64,000 nt of DNA from Mucilaginibacter sp. (GTDB lineage: Bacteria; Bacteroidota; Bacteroidia; Sphingobacteriales; Sphingobacteriaceae): NCBI GenBank assembly GCA_030445275.1, contig JAUCSE010000053.1, forward strand, positions 1 to 64,000, in the 5' to 3' direction. Below the pieces are notes generated by a model. It was not told the origin of the DNA. It made no database searches and worked only from the letters and a program-made list of their open reading frames with translations. The position numbers and the translations under genes were made by a program. This document shows positions 10,242 through 21,152 of this stretch, piece after piece (position 1 is the first letter of the stretch; every line of letters begins with the position of its first letter).

Positions 10242-11267
10242 TCACAAAGATTTTGACACTGATGATTTGCGTACCATTAACCTGCTGTGATGGACAATGG
10301 TTTTCACTTCTGCGGCAGGTTCATTTGCCGTAAGACGCTCCAGCATCAGGCTGATAACCTGCTCGGCCATTTCCTTTATTGGTTGTGATATAGCGGTTAT
10401 AGACGGTGTAAACAAGCGGAACAGGTTATAATCGTCAAATACGATCACACCCAAATCTTCGGGGATACGCAGTTCCAGATTGCGGATCGATTCCAGACCA
10501 TTATCAGCAATGTAGTTTGTAGCAAAAAACACCGCATCCAAGCCCGGGTTCGCCGCCAAAAACTCTTCAATTTCACGGATGCAATTTTCCTTATCATCGT
10601 GGTAAATCACTTTTTTTACGCTATAAGGTTGTTTTATTTCGTCTAAAGCGTCCTGGTATCCCCGGAGCCTTTCCATCATCTGTACCTGATCAGAGTCTAA
10701 AGTGATGATAGCTATGTTGCGATAACCATTCTTTATAAAATGCTGTATAGCAGTGTATGTTCCGCGGTAATTATCAGCCACTACATTATCGCAAATAATA
10801 CCCGGCAACGTACGGTCAAATAAAACCACGGGATGCCCGTCGGCAAGTAGTTCTTCCAGTTCGGTCTCTATGCCCGGCGGCGGAGCAATAATATAACCAT
10901 CAACCTGGCGCGTACGGTAAACCTGTATCAGGTCTTTGGCTTTTTGGGTATTATTCTCGGTACTGCAATAAAATATTTTATAACCATGGTTATAGGCATT
11001 TTCCTCCACAATACGGGCAATGGACGAAAAGAAAGGATCAGAAATATCTTCAACCATCATGGCAATGATCTTTGTTTTACCTGCCCGCAAGCCCTGCGCA
11101 AATTGATTAGGGCTGTAACCCACCTTTTCAATATGCTTTAATATCTTCTTCTCCAGAATAACGCTGATATGGTTTTCGCGTGCTTTACCGTTTAAAACAA
11201 ACGAAACCGTCGTTTTCGATATTCCCAAATCATTGGCTATGTCGTTGATCGTTATCCTTTTTTTCAT
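10242..11267 (-). CDS. LacI family transcriptional regulator
   Basis: N-terminal LacI HTH (ITINDIANDLGISKTTVSFVLNGK), periplasmic-binding-like sensor domain. Confidence 0.95.
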   Translation of the reverse strand: MKKRITINDIANDLGISKTTVSFVLNGKARENHISVILEKKILKHIEKVGYSPNQFAQGLRAGKTKIIAMMVEDISDPFFSSIARIVEENAYNHGYKIFYCSTENNTQKAKDLIQVYRTRQVDGYIIAPPPGIETELEELLADGHPVVLFDRTLPGIICDNVVADNYRGTYTAIQHFIKNGYRNIAIITLDSDQVQMMERLRGYQDALDEIKQPYSVKKVIYHDDKENCIREIEEFLAANPGLDAVFFATNYIADNGLESIRNLELRIPEDLGVIVFDDYNLFRLFTPSITAISQPIKEMAEQVISLMLERLTANEPAAEVKTIVHHSRLMVRKSSVSKSL

Positions 11268-11462
11268 CCTTATTATTGATCAGGTAAACCTGCATCCGAT
11301 ATGTTCATCATGTTATTGGACATTAAAAGTACGAATGTTTGCCTGACATTAACAATTGCCATTGACACTGGTGATGAGATTCCTCGTACTCCAATTTCTT
11401 TAACTTTTCCAATCAGCCGATAACACAAAAAATATGGTCAAAAAGAATGCTCAATCATTTAG

Positions 11463-12608
11463 TTATTGCTTCCTTTCGGCGCTATAGAAAAGTAAAGTAC
11501 CAAAACCAGTGTGAGCGGGGTCATAACCTTCAGGCTGCATTTTGGCAACCATTTTTTCGGTATAAGGCATTTGCAAACCCTTTATGCGAACGTAATGATT
11601 ATAAACCATTTGGTATATAGGTATTAACATTCCGCGATCTTTATCAGATATTTTGGTAAGATTTGAATACTTGCCTGTTATTTCCCGATAGGTTTGGAAA
11701 GGCACATCGTATCCTAAATTATATCTGGCCACATATTCAAAACCCAGCAGCAAGCGGTTGTTATATTTACCGTACAGGTCGTCGCCCTGGTTATAAGCAA
11801 TTTCGCAGGTAGATGCCAAACATCCTATTCCGAGTGAGGTGTGTATCTGATCACGGCCGCTTTCCTGTATCTGCCCGGTAACGCCATCTACATAGTGCTC
11901 GATATTCCCGTTATCATGTGCATTCAAATAAAAGTCAACTGCTTTGTTGTACATCTGCCGGTCATCTAAAAAAACAGCGCTGCCCATATACATATTGGTA
12001 ACAGCTGCGCCCCAATTACCATTGGTATAAGGAGGCCGCTTGTAAAAGTCCTCACAAACGGGCAAAAATATTTTAACAAGCATTTTTTTAATTTTTTCCA
12101 CCTGGGCTACAGTTATGCCTTTGTAGGTGTAACGCAATATTTCGGCAGCATTAACGATCTTGTTGCCTTCTAAACCGGCAAGCAAAGGCGCGTCATTGGT
12201 TGGGGGTATCAATTGCAGGGTGTCGGCGTAAGCTTCCAGAATTTCCAGCGACTTTTTGGCATAAGCCTCCTTTTTAGTCGCAGCCCACATCAAAGCGTTA
12301 AGATAGGCCGCCGAAAAATCCGCCGCCATTTTAGTACTGGTATATTTAAATTCACCATCACGGGCGATAATTTTAAATGGCCCTTTCATTTTATAATCAG
12401 CCTGAGCCAATGGATTTGCCTCCAATAATTTATACGAGCCATATTGCGGCTCCGTTTTGTTCTTTACAGCCTGGTAAATCTTATCGAGCGAGGCCTGCGA
12501 ATGTAATACGCCCGGATGTACAAAAACATTTTGGGCTGACGCGATCATAACAGGGCAAATCAAAGCGCTGATAAGTAATATCAAAATAATCGGGGTAATT
12601 TTTTTCAT
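11463..12608 (-). CDS. alginate lyase-like (PF05426-type) secreted protein, possibly PL38-like
   Basis: Signal peptide, 'FVHPGVLHSQASLDKIYQAV', alpha-toroid 'NGNWGAAVTNMYMG...DGVTGQIQESGRDQIHTSLGIGCLA'. Met at 12608 preferred over the track start at 12632. Confidence 0.75.
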   Translation of the reverse strand: MKKITPIILILLISALICPVMIASAQNVFVHPGVLHSQASLDKIYQAVKNKTEPQYGSYKLLEANPLAQADYKMKGPFKIIARDGEFKYTSTKMAADFSAAYLNALMWAATKKEAYAKKSLEILEAYADTLQLIPPTNDAPLLAGLEGNKIVNAAEILRYTYKGITVAQVEKIKKMLVKIFLPVCEDFYKRPPYTNGNWGAAVTNMYMGSAVFLDDRQMYNKAVDFYLNAHDNGNIEHYVDGVTGQIQESGRDQIHTSLGIGCLASTCEIAYNQGDDLYGKYNNRLLLGFEYVARYNLGYDVPFQTYREITGKYSNLTKISDKDRGMLIPIYQMVYNHYVRIKGLQMPYTEKMVAKMQPEGYDPAHTGFGTLLFYSAERKQ

Positions 12609-12851
12609 GGGGTATTTTAATTTTATAAACAAGTGTCACAGTATTGGAAGAACGGTTTAAATACAAAAAAATTACGGCCACCGTATGACTGGATATTCTT
12701 TAAAATATACAGCAGCGTCGCTTATTTTAACTCGGTCTGACAGCTTACGGTTTTAGCCTCTTTTTAACGATATCCGGCCCGTTGTAAAAATTTAACAGTA
12801 CCGTCGGGTTATCTGTTGGGTACAGCACTTAAGTAGTTCAATAGTCTGCCT

Positions 12852-13883
12852 TTATTTCGATTGTGACGACCTTCGAATAAAGATCTGGGTTGGTAAAACG
12901 ACTGTTTCAAATTCAGTAGTTGGCTGTTTATCTTCCATCAAACTAATGAGCATTTCAGCGGCTTTTTTACCCATCTCCACACCCGGCTGGTAAACTGCGC
13001 TTAAGGTTGGGTTTAAAATACCCGCCTCCTCCATGTTACTAAACCCAAACAATGCGATATCGTCGGGTATGTTCACCTTTAACCGATGTAATAGGGACAG
13101 CACCGTAGTCGTTATCCTGTCTGAAGCTGTAAAAATGGCATCAGGACGATCTTCGGCATATAACAATTCGCTCAGGGCGTTCTCGATTTCCTTCCGGTCT
13201 TTGCCCCCATGCTGGCAATATTTGATATAACGCTCATTTACGGTTATGCCATTCTGCTCCAGCGCCAGTCTGTATCCTTTTAACCGTTCTGAAGTTATGG
13301 ATACATTATCCGAACTGGTGATGTGCGCAATCTGACGATAACCCGCTTTGATCAATTGCTTTGTAGCCTCAAAGGCCCCGGTAAAATTATCAGCGATCAC
13401 CTTGTGGGTATTGATTCCGTCGCTGATCCTGTCGAAAAAAACAATGGGCAATCCTTTTTCCTGAAGTTTCTTCAGATAGCTAACATCTGTTGTTTCCGTG
13501 GAAAGTGACATCAGCAGGCCGTCAATGGCCTGAGTTGTCAGGTCATTGACATTGCGAAATTCCAGTTCACTGGATTCATGGCTTTGCGTAATAATAACAT
13601 TATAATCCTTAGCCTGAGCAATAGATTCAATACCATCAATGACCTGGGAGAAAAACTGGTTATCAATCGCAGATACGATAACACCGATAGACCTGCTATT
13701 TCCCCGCTTTATAATCTGCGCAGCGAGGTTGGGCCGGTAATTAAGTCTTCGGGCGCATTCGCGTACAAGTATTTTTGTTTGTTCACTGATCTCAAAGCTA
13801 TCTTTCAACGCCCTGGAAACGCTCGCCGCGGAAAGCTCCAATTCCTTTGCGATATCTTTTAAGGTAGTCTTTTTAAAATCCAT
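12852..13883 (-). CDS. LacI family transcriptional regulator
   Basis: LacI HTH (TTLKDIAKELELSAASVSRALKDSFEIS) and sensor domain. Confidence 0.95.
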   Translation of the reverse strand: MDFKKTTLKDIAKELELSAASVSRALKDSFEISEQTKILVRECARRLNYRPNLAAQIIKRGNSRSIGVIVSAIDNQFFSQVIDGIESIAQAKDYNVIITQSHESSELEFRNVNDLTTQAIDGLLMSLSTETTDVSYLKKLQEKGLPIVFFDRISDGINTHKVIADNFTGAFEATKQLIKAGYRQIAHITSSDNVSITSERLKGYRLALEQNGITVNERYIKYCQHGGKDRKEIENALSELLYAEDRPDAIFTASDRITTTVLSLLHRLKVNIPDDIALFGFSNMEEAGILNPTLSAVYQPGVEMGKKAAEMLISLMEDKQPTTEFETVVLPTQIFIRRSSQSK

Positions 13884-13885
13884 AA

Positions 13886-14920
13886 CTAAATTTTTATTTT
13901 TATGGGCATAGATGATCCACGAACCATTAATGTTGTTTTGAGTTCAACTTTTTCCGGATTAATCAAAAAACCGTTTGACAATTGCTTCAACATAATCCTG
14001 GTCAGGTTATCGGCGATCTCTTTTATAGGCTGGGCAACAGCAGTGATCGATGGGCCGAACAATGCGAAACTGTTATAATCATCGAATACAACAATTCCGA
14101 TATCTTTAGAAATCTGCAGGTTAAGTCGCTTCAAAGCTTCCAATCCTGTAAAGGCAATGTAATTGGTGGTAAAGAATATGGCATCGATTTTTTCCGGTTG
14201 TAAAAAGGCAATAATCTGCGAAATACTTTTTTCATTGTCTTCGTGATACTTTATCTTCTTTACATATTGTTTTAAGCCATGATCATTTATCGCCTGGAGG
14301 TACCCTTCGAGTCGATCCAGCATCTGATTCTGCTCTGACTCCAGCGTGATCAGGGCAATCCTCTTAAACCCATTGATCATCAGATGATCAACTGCCTTAT
14401 AAGCACCGGCAAAATTGTCAACTTCCACAAAGCTGGTATCAATCCCCGACAGCATCCTGTCGAAAATCACCACCGGCAGCCCTTCAGCGATCAGCGTCTG
14501 AATGTCTGCCTCAATTCCCGGAGCGGGAGCTATAATATACCCATCTACCTGGTATCGTCTGAACATATTAATCAGATCCCTTGTCTTCTCCGTGCTGTTC
14601 TCTGTGCTTCCGTATATGATCCGGTACCCCTTTTTATAGGCGTTTTCTTCTACTAAACGGGCAATTGAAGAAAAGAACGGATCAGCAATATCTTCGATCA
14701 TCATACCGATTGTTTTACTTTTGCCCGTGCGCAGTCCCTGAGCCATATGATTTGGCCGGTAACCCACCTTTTCGACATAATCTAAAATCCTCTTCTTAAC
14801 AGCTTCACTAACTCCTTGCTTTCCGTTCAGTACAAAGGAAACAGTCGTTTTTGAGACTCCCAGGTGTTTAGCAATATCTTTAATAGAGCGTCTTTTTTCC
14901 ATCGGATGAGATTGAACCAT
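13886..14920 (-). CDS. LacI family transcriptional regulator, paralogue of 10242-11267
   Basis: LacI HTH (RSIKDIAKHLGVSKTTVSFVLNGKQGVS); strong co-linear similarity to the 10242-11267 product. Confidence 0.95.
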   Translation of the reverse strand: MVQSHPMEKRRSIKDIAKHLGVSKTTVSFVLNGKQGVSEAVKKRILDYVEKVGYRPNHMAQGLRTGKSKTIGMMIEDIADPFFSSIARLVEENAYKKGYRIIYGSTENSTEKTRDLINMFRRYQVDGYIIAPAPGIEADIQTLIAEGLPVVIFDRMLSGIDTSFVEVDNFAGAYKAVDHLMINGFKRIALITLESEQNQMLDRLEGYLQAINDHGLKQYVKKIKYHEDNEKSISQIIAFLQPEKIDAIFFTTNYIAFTGLEALKRLNLQISKDIGIVVFDDYNSFALFGPSITAVAQPIKEIADNLTRIMLKQLSNGFLINPEKVELKTTLMVRGSSMPIKIKI

Positions 14921-15142
14921 AACATGTTCCCTGCTAAAACAAGGGTTTCATGAATTGATCGTTTTTGATTTAGATGCATCATACCATCTATTTGCAGTAT
15001 TATTTAATGCATCGTTCTCCTTAATCGTCGTTACACCTGCAGAACGGGATAACGCTATATATTCAAAACTTTGCCTGCCTCTCTAATAGATAAAATCAAA
15101 ATTTCTTTCCTGGTTCCTTGATTGTTTCTTTAATTGCTTAAA

Positions 15143-16579
15143 CTATAGCTTCCAGCTAAACGTGTTAAAAGATTTTGGCTTTAAAGACAAGATAACTGAC
15201 TTGCCATTCATTCTCAGTACGACTTGTTTACTTGCCTGGTCGGAATTCATCATTAACAGGGTAACTGTCCCATCAGGATTAATAAAAGCTAAATGGTCAT
15301 TGCCGCCCGAAGTTTGAATGCGATATGCGCCGGGCATGACAAAATGCGAGAGATGTTTCATGAGGTAAAATTCTGGATTATAACGAATCTCACCGCTCTG
15401 CTTATTGATAGAGATCAACATATTCTGTGGCCATCCCCAACTGCTTTCGCCCGAACTATCCAAAACCATATTCCAGTACATATAAGAATTTGCGCCATTG
15501 GTCAGGTAATGCTGCAGCAATGTCCAGGTATGTTCCGCGGATGCCCAGTTATTCTCTCCTTCACCACACTCTGACTCCGTCTGCATCAGCTCAAATTTCG
15601 GAAATTCCTTGCTGATCGCCGAAATTGCTTTTTTTCCCGCCCACTGCAAACCAACCCCTTTAATATATTTGGATGTAGCTGTATCCGTCAAAATGCGACG
15701 CACATAGTCCGGATTTCCATTATTAATGGTACCCAGCCATATGTCCGTAGAAATACTATCGGTTTTAAATTTTGGACCGAGATATTTTCTGATAAACAAG
15801 GCCAGGTCCTCCGGCCTCCAGGTACAGCTTGGCCACTGGGGAGCATAAACTACCTCGTTCTGAACATTAATAGCGGAGATATCAATGCCTTCCTTTTTGT
15901 AAGCCTTGACAAATCTGGAAAAATAAAGTGCATAGGCCTCCAGGTAACTATTCTCCATTTTAAAAGCAGTAGCATTATCACCTATATTTTTCAAGATGCC
16001 CATTTCGTTGTCGCCTCTTTTCATGCCTTTAACACCACCTGATGTGAGCGCATAATGGTTATTAACTTTCATCCAAACCGGGGGACTCCAGGGGGAAGCC
16101 CATATTTTTAAGCTTGGGTGTATTTTTTGAGCAGCGTGAATGTAGGGAATAAGAATATAGCGATCCCTATCAATGTTAAAGTTGCGCATCGTAAAATCAT
16201 CAGGGACATCATCGAGGGAATACCAGCTGAGTGCATAGTCACTTGCACCGATCGGCATGCGACAAATAGAGAAATTAGCGCCGGCCGTTGCAAAGAGTTC
16301 TTGTAAAATCTTATTTCGCTGACCGGCATTTAATGATGCCAGGGCCTCCCATCCAATCTCGTTAAAACAGCCTCCGAAACCATCAATCCTTTGCAGCTGT
16401 TGCTCCGGATAAATTGTAAGTGTTGGTTGTTCACTGTTTGGAGATTTAAAGGTCAGCTCTTTTTCCTGCGTCCACTGGGCCGCAGGCAGAGAAGAAACCC
16501 ATTGGATTTTTTGCCCATAGCCTATTGAAATAGCTGTAAAAATAAAAAAAAGCAGACTGTTGATTTTCTTTTTGTTCAC
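15143..16579 (-). CDS. GH30 family glycoside hydrolase
   Basis: 'QRIDGFGGCFNEIGWEAL', 'WASPWSPPVWMKVN', 'NVQNEVVYAPQWPSC', 'QTESECGEGENNW', C-terminal beta domain. Track ORF starts at 16672; a GTG at 16579 followed by a signal peptide (VNKKKINSLLFFIFTAISIGYGQ) is more likely. Confidence 0.9.
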   Translation of the reverse strand: MNKKKINSLLFFIFTAISIGYGQKIQWVSSLPAAQWTQEKELTFKSPNSEQPTLTIYPEQQLQRIDGFGGCFNEIGWEALASLNAGQRNKILQELFATAGANFSICRMPIGASDYALSWYSLDDVPDDFTMRNFNIDRDRYILIPYIHAAQKIHPSLKIWASPWSPPVWMKVNNHYALTSGGVKGMKRGDNEMGILKNIGDNATAFKMENSYLEAYALYFSRFVKAYKKEGIDISAINVQNEVVYAPQWPSCTWRPEDLALFIRKYLGPKFKTDSISTDIWLGTINNGNPDYVRRILTDTATSKYIKGVGLQWAGKKAISAISKEFPKFELMQTESECGEGENNWASAEHTWTLLQHYLTNGANSYMYWNMVLDSSGESSWGWPQNMLISINKQSGEIRYNPEFYLMKHLSHFVMPGAYRIQTSGGNDHLAFINPDGTVTLLMMNSDQASKQVVLRMNGKSVILSLKPKSFNTFSWKL

Positions 16580-16650
16580 GATAGATTTGTTACACTTTCC
16601 GATTAGAATAAAAGCTAAATTCGTGATATCCTGATGGTAATACCATGCAT

Positions 16651-16680
16651 TTTCTGACCAACTATTTATCATTATTGACC
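16651..16680 (-). promoter_or_regulatory. candidate HTCS operator: 21-bp-spaced direct repeat (site C)
   Basis: Minus strand GGTCAATAATGATAAATAGTTGGTCAGAAA; GGTCA half-sites exactly 21 bp apart, upstream of the GH30 gene. Confidence 0.5.
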
Positions 16681-16885
16681 GGAAGGGTGTCGGGGTAAAT
16701 GATTTCGATGATATAGACAGCCATTAGTTTTTGATGCTTTGACCCTTATTTCCTCCCCCGTCGACGGTCGCTGAAAAAAGTCATTTTTTTCTTTAACAAA
16801 CGGGGATATATTCTGCGGTGGGCATTTGAGTTTTGATTCTCATACAATGATCGGTAACTGGCTACGCAGAACTTCTTATTGAAAA

Positions 16886-19258
16886 TTATTTGAGTCCATT
16901 TACGGTTATTGATAAAAATTTCTGAGCATCATATTTCGGGGTACTGGCCTGGTCATTAATAAAAATCCTTTTTACGCCTTTAATTCCCAAAGAGGCACGT
17001 ATTAATGGTTGACCCTGAATCTGTACTTTTAATACATTATCTTCTTTATCTGCGTATAGGAATACTTTGGAGAGTGAACTCAATAAAACCTGACCTCCTT
17101 TTCGGAGATAGCTCCCGTTACTAATAAAAACTGATGAAAGTTTTGTTGGGTCATTTCGGTCCGCTCCTACAGGAAAGGTTACGGCACTGAGATAGGCGTC
17201 GGTTTCCCAACCGTTGATCTCATTGCTGGAGTTCCGATGCATCAACCTTCCGTCCGCTAAAAGATTGATATACACTTCACTGACCTGCCCGTTTTGAGTA
17301 ATACGTATCCCGAGATAGTCGTTGCCCTGAAACTTCTCGATCACCGGTATATTTGTGCGGCCGGAAGATGCGTTGGCACCCGATGATCCGGTAAACGTTT
17401 GTACTTGTTGATTGCCGTCATTCAACAGAATAATCGCATTTATGAATTTGGTGCGATCGGTCTTTTCCGGTGGCGAGATGACATAATAGGGTATCTTTAC
17501 GTCGAAGGTCCTGTCTTTAATACCATAATCAACGTTCAGCTTCATCTTCTCCGGAAAATCATGGGGATAACCCAGCGGTAAAGTTTCCGGGTACAAGGGA
17601 CGAAATAATATACCCGCCTTTTCCCTGGTAATCTCCAGGTCGGGACCTCGTTTCACGGCTGTATCCGCATAATGCAGCAGAAAGTCTAGTTTACCGATAT
17701 CATAAGTTTTGACATCGTCGATGATCAATATCACATTACCTATCCAAAGGAAATTTCTATAATTACGCAGAAAATTTTTGGATGTAGGTCCCGTAACATC
17801 TGCCATAATGTATTTAAGCTTATCACCATCAATCATATGATATAAGTGGCCGGAATTTTTGACAGCGTGATACTCATCCTGGTTATCCTGGGCCTCACCG
17901 TTGAACATCAATACATTGTGGGCACGGCTGGTGACAAAATAACTGCTGTATTCAGGCCTGGCATAATTGACATCGCCACCGTCAATGAGCAAATTCTGGC
18001 CGTTATGGTAGAGCACAAAAGAACCCGCGTCAGCATGGGCGTGGTTCCAGGTAAATCCGCATTTGACTCCCAGTAAAGTGGCATCGGGTTTCCATGAGGA
18101 CCGAAGCATGCCCCAGCCCAATCCCGTATAAATTGAAGAGGTTGGCAATGATGGTATGGAGGCAGCGTGCCTGTTGTCCGGCTCGTAAAGCATTCCCATC
18201 GGCGTGCTTATATTCAGATCTTCCCGCCAATTTTTCTTCGCGGTATAGCTTAAGTACCAGGAATAGTCCGCTTTCCCTAAGCCCAACGCGATCAATAACT
18301 TAATGGGCTTATCTCCGTTGGCATAATCATTACTGTCTCCGAAATTCAGGGACATCAATGGTCCGGCCGAACGGGGATATCCTGCATGCAGGAACCAATC
18401 CGCGGTTCTTTGCAATAGACCATCGTAAGGCATTTTAACCGGTTTAAGCGCGTTTGTATAAGCCAGCCTAAATAACAAATATTCTGAAACACCATAATTT
18501 GCATAACCAATACTTTCGTAAAATCCACCGTCCGGGTCAAAAGTTGAAGGCTTATTTTCAAGCACACTTCCGGAAAAGCCAAACCATTCCGGGCTATCAT
18601 CCATAATCGACCGGGCCCATTCCCTTGCTTCCGGAACGTCATTCATTACGGCTAACGACGCGATGCCGGCTTCAAACACAATAGCCGACCACCAATTATG
18701 GCCCATGTTATTCAGTGACTGGATTCTTTTATCTTTTGATAACCAGTCTCCGATACTGGGTTCAATACCCAGTTTAACTATTTTCTGGGCTATTTCTCCT
18801 TTTTCCGTAGCTGAAAGCGTGTTGTAAATGGCGTCATAAGTTACAGCTGTTACCCAGTTGCTATGACTGGTCCCTAAGCCGGAGTTCCAACGGGGTTCAC
18901 GATCATCCATACCATCCCATTCCTTGCGATTGACAACATCATCAAGTAAGCTTTTGGCCCGTTCGGCATAACGCCCATTCCCGGTCATTGCATAAGCTAA
19001 TGCTAACTGCTCCATGTCGCCAACTTTAGGTTTGGTGAGCCATTGATCACAACGATCCTTTAACGCGTTCCAGTTATTGGCCAGGCCGGTATCCGTTTTG
19101 ATGCGCTCTTTTAGTATTGACGTTCTTTGAGGTGTATAAAAAAGAAATGGATGCATTTTTTTTTCCTGCGCCTGAACAACGTTAAATCCCAGTAAACAAA
19201 CACCAAGAAGAGAAATTGTCAGGCGGGCCATGTGGCGTCTTTTGTATTGATATCTCAT
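16886..19258 (-). CDS. heparinase II/III-like polysaccharide lyase family protein
   Basis: N-terminal alpha-toroid ('NNMGHNWWSAIVFEAG', 'DGGFYESIGYANYG') and 'TWNHAHADAGSFVLYHNGQNLLIDGGDVNY' of the heparinase II/III domain. Confidence 0.85.
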   Translation of the reverse strand: MRYQYKRRHMARLTISLLGVCLLGFNVVQAQEKKMHPFLFYTPQRTSILKERIKTDTGLANNWNALKDRCDQWLTKPKVGDMEQLALAYAMTGNGRYAERAKSLLDDVVNRKEWDGMDDREPRWNSGLGTSHSNWVTAVTYDAIYNTLSATEKGEIAQKIVKLGIEPSIGDWLSKDKRIQSLNNMGHNWWSAIVFEAGIASLAVMNDVPEAREWARSIMDDSPEWFGFSGSVLENKPSTFDPDGGFYESIGYANYGVSEYLLFRLAYTNALKPVKMPYDGLLQRTADWFLHAGYPRSAGPLMSLNFGDSNDYANGDKPIKLLIALGLGKADYSWYLSYTAKKNWREDLNISTPMGMLYEPDNRHAASIPSLPTSSIYTGLGWGMLRSSWKPDATLLGVKCGFTWNHAHADAGSFVLYHNGQNLLIDGGDVNYARPEYSSYFVTSRAHNVLMFNGEAQDNQDEYHAVKNSGHLYHMIDGDKLKYIMADVTGPTSKNFLRNYRNFLWIGNVILIIDDVKTYDIGKLDFLLHYADTAVKRGPDLEITREKAGILFRPLYPETLPLGYPHDFPEKMKLNVDYGIKDRTFDVKIPYYVISPPEKTDRTKFINAIILLNDGNQQVQTFTGSSGANASSGRTNIPVIEKFQGNDYLGIRITQNGQVSEVYINLLADGRLMHRNSSNEINGWETDAYLSAVTFPVGADRNDPTKLSSVFISNGSYLRKGGQVLLSSLSKVFLYADKEDNVLKVQIQGQPLIRASLGIKGVKRIFINDQASTPKYDAQKFLSITVNGLK

Positions 19259-19433
19259 GTCAGTATAAAAATTAGAAAAAAGGATCCGGACTTATCGATT
19301 CTTTATATAAAATAGCTGCTTTACCAGGATCGCAATTTCCATGATGTTGCGATGCCCTATTACGTTGATCATAAAAATACTAAAAAAGGAATATCAGCTA
19401 TTTAAAGTTGAGATTCAGCTTTTCGCCCATTCT

Positions 19434-21071
19434 TTATTTTGTAATTCTGAACCAATCAAAATCTGCATACCCGCCAATGCGAACATTCGGTTTGCTGATG
19501 CAAAATAATCCAACTTTAGCGCCGATCCACTTATCCGGCTTCGCCTTAAATGCATTCCCTATATCATGAAAGTTGATGCCATCTTCACTGTAACTAAACG
19601 TACATAACGCGTCAGGAGCGGCAACATGAACCCGCAAATAAACCACTGAGCTTTTTAATCTTTGTTCCGCTAAAATCTCCTCTGCACCGGCATTTAGCGC
19701 ATCATGACAAACCACTTGTGACACTTTAAAACCCAATTCGTCTCTTGCTATCGCTAAATAACTGTAACTGTTTCCCATCATGATTAATCCGGCCTTCTTA
19801 TTTTGCCACACATCCCATTCGACCTCGTATTTCAGCCTGGTGGTCGCTGTAAAATCAGGGGCCGGTAGTTTTTGCAGTAACAGGTTAGGTGTCGTCCAAA
19901 GATTAACCGCGTTATTATCCTGCGGATAAGCGAACAACCGTAAATAGCCAGAACCTTTAATCTGAGCGCTCCACTGGATTTTAGGATTGGCGTGCCATTG
20001 CCATTGCAGGCCAGGTTGATCGCCATTAAATTCGTCACCTTCGGCAGGTGTTTCAATGGGATAGGTTTCTCCGATGTCCGGTTTTTTGTGGGTAAGAAAC
20101 GGCTCTCCCGTACCATCACCGTCCTGATCATTGCCAATAACCGGCCAGTTGTTCAACCATTTTACCGGCTGTAAATGAACTACGCGTCCGTAAACACCCT
20201 TGTCCTGGAAATGAATAAACCAGGGCTCACCTGTTTGGGTCTCTACCAGCGCACCCTGGTGAGGACCGTTCACTGTGGTTCTGCCCTGGTCCATTATTAC
20301 CTTATCCTCATAAGGGCCATAAATATTCCTGGAGCGTAATGCTACCTGCCAGCCTGTGGCTACTCCCCCCGCAGGTGCCAGGATGTAGTAGTAGCCATTA
20401 CGCTTATAAAGTTTGGGACCTTCTATAGTGTGATTTTTCCCATGTCCGTCATAAACATGCGTACCCGCATCAATGACAGCGGTCCCGCTAATCTTCATCT
20501 TAAAAATAGTAATGAGGCTGTTGACACCGGCGCGGCTGCTGGCCCAGCCCACCCCTAAATAAGCTTTGCCGTCCTCATCCCAAAAGGGAGCAGGGTCAAT
20601 AACCCCTTTGCCTGGCAATACCAATACCGGTTTTTCCCAGTCACCCGCCGGATTTTTGGTTTTAACCATATAGATACCATAATCCGGGTCGGGATAGTAT
20701 ATATAAAACTCGTTGTTATGATAACGGATGCAGGGTGCCCAAACACCCTTACCGTGTTGCGGCAAATCATAAACAGCTGCCGGTTCCTGCATCTTCAATG
20801 CGTGATTGATTAACACCCAGTTCACCAGGTCTTTAGAATGCAGTATGGGCAAACCCGGCATGCAATTGAAGCTGGACGATACCATATAAAAATCACTCCC
20901 TACGCGGATGGCATCGGGGTCAGAATAATCGGCATTAATAATAGGATTTTGGTAAGTGCCATTGCCTTTATCAGCAACCCAAACTTTGGATACCTGCGCA
21001 AAACCTTGCCGGGTAACCATCAATAGGATCACCCCCGCTATTAACTTGTTCATAAAATCTTTTTTATACAT
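19434..21071 (-). CDS. GH43 family glycoside hydrolase with C-terminal concanavalin-like domain
   Basis: 'YQNPIINADYSDPDAIRVGSDFYMVSSSFNCMPGLPILHSKDLVNW', 'IDPAPFWDEDGKAYL', 'TIEGPKLYKRNGYYYILAPAGG'. Confidence 0.92.
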   Translation of the reverse strand: MYKKDFMNKLIAGVILLMVTRQGFAQVSKVWVADKGNGTYQNPIINADYSDPDAIRVGSDFYMVSSSFNCMPGLPILHSKDLVNWVLINHALKMQEPAAVYDLPQHGKGVWAPCIRYHNNEFYIYYPDPDYGIYMVKTKNPAGDWEKPVLVLPGKGVIDPAPFWDEDGKAYLGVGWASSRAGVNSLITIFKMKISGTAVIDAGTHVYDGHGKNHTIEGPKLYKRNGYYYILAPAGGVATGWQVALRSRNIYGPYEDKVIMDQGRTTVNGPHQGALVETQTGEPWFIHFQDKGVYGRVVHLQPVKWLNNWPVIGNDQDGDGTGEPFLTHKKPDIGETYPIETPAEGDEFNGDQPGLQWQWHANPKIQWSAQIKGSGYLRLFAYPQDNNAVNLWTTPNLLLQKLPAPDFTATTRLKYEVEWDVWQNKKAGLIMMGNSYSYLAIARDELGFKVSQVVCHDALNAGAEEILAEQRLKSSVVYLRVHVAAPDALCTFSYSEDGINFHDIGNAFKAKPDKWIGAKVGLFCISKPNVRIGGYADFDWFRITK

Positions 21072-21152
21072 TATTCAAGCTGTAAATCATATTAATTCAA
21101 ATTCCAATAAACCTCGTAACGCTGATTGAAGTGGCTATCGAAATGCTTTTCT

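Noticed and set aside
12649-12660. AGAACGGTTTAA upstream of the alginate-lyase-like gene as a LacI site
   Set aside because: One base short of the palindrome consensus, so kept out of the operator set.
18437-18450. TTAACCGGTTTAAG, LacI-operator-like
   Set aside because: Lies inside the heparinase II/III-like coding sequence; codon content explains it.
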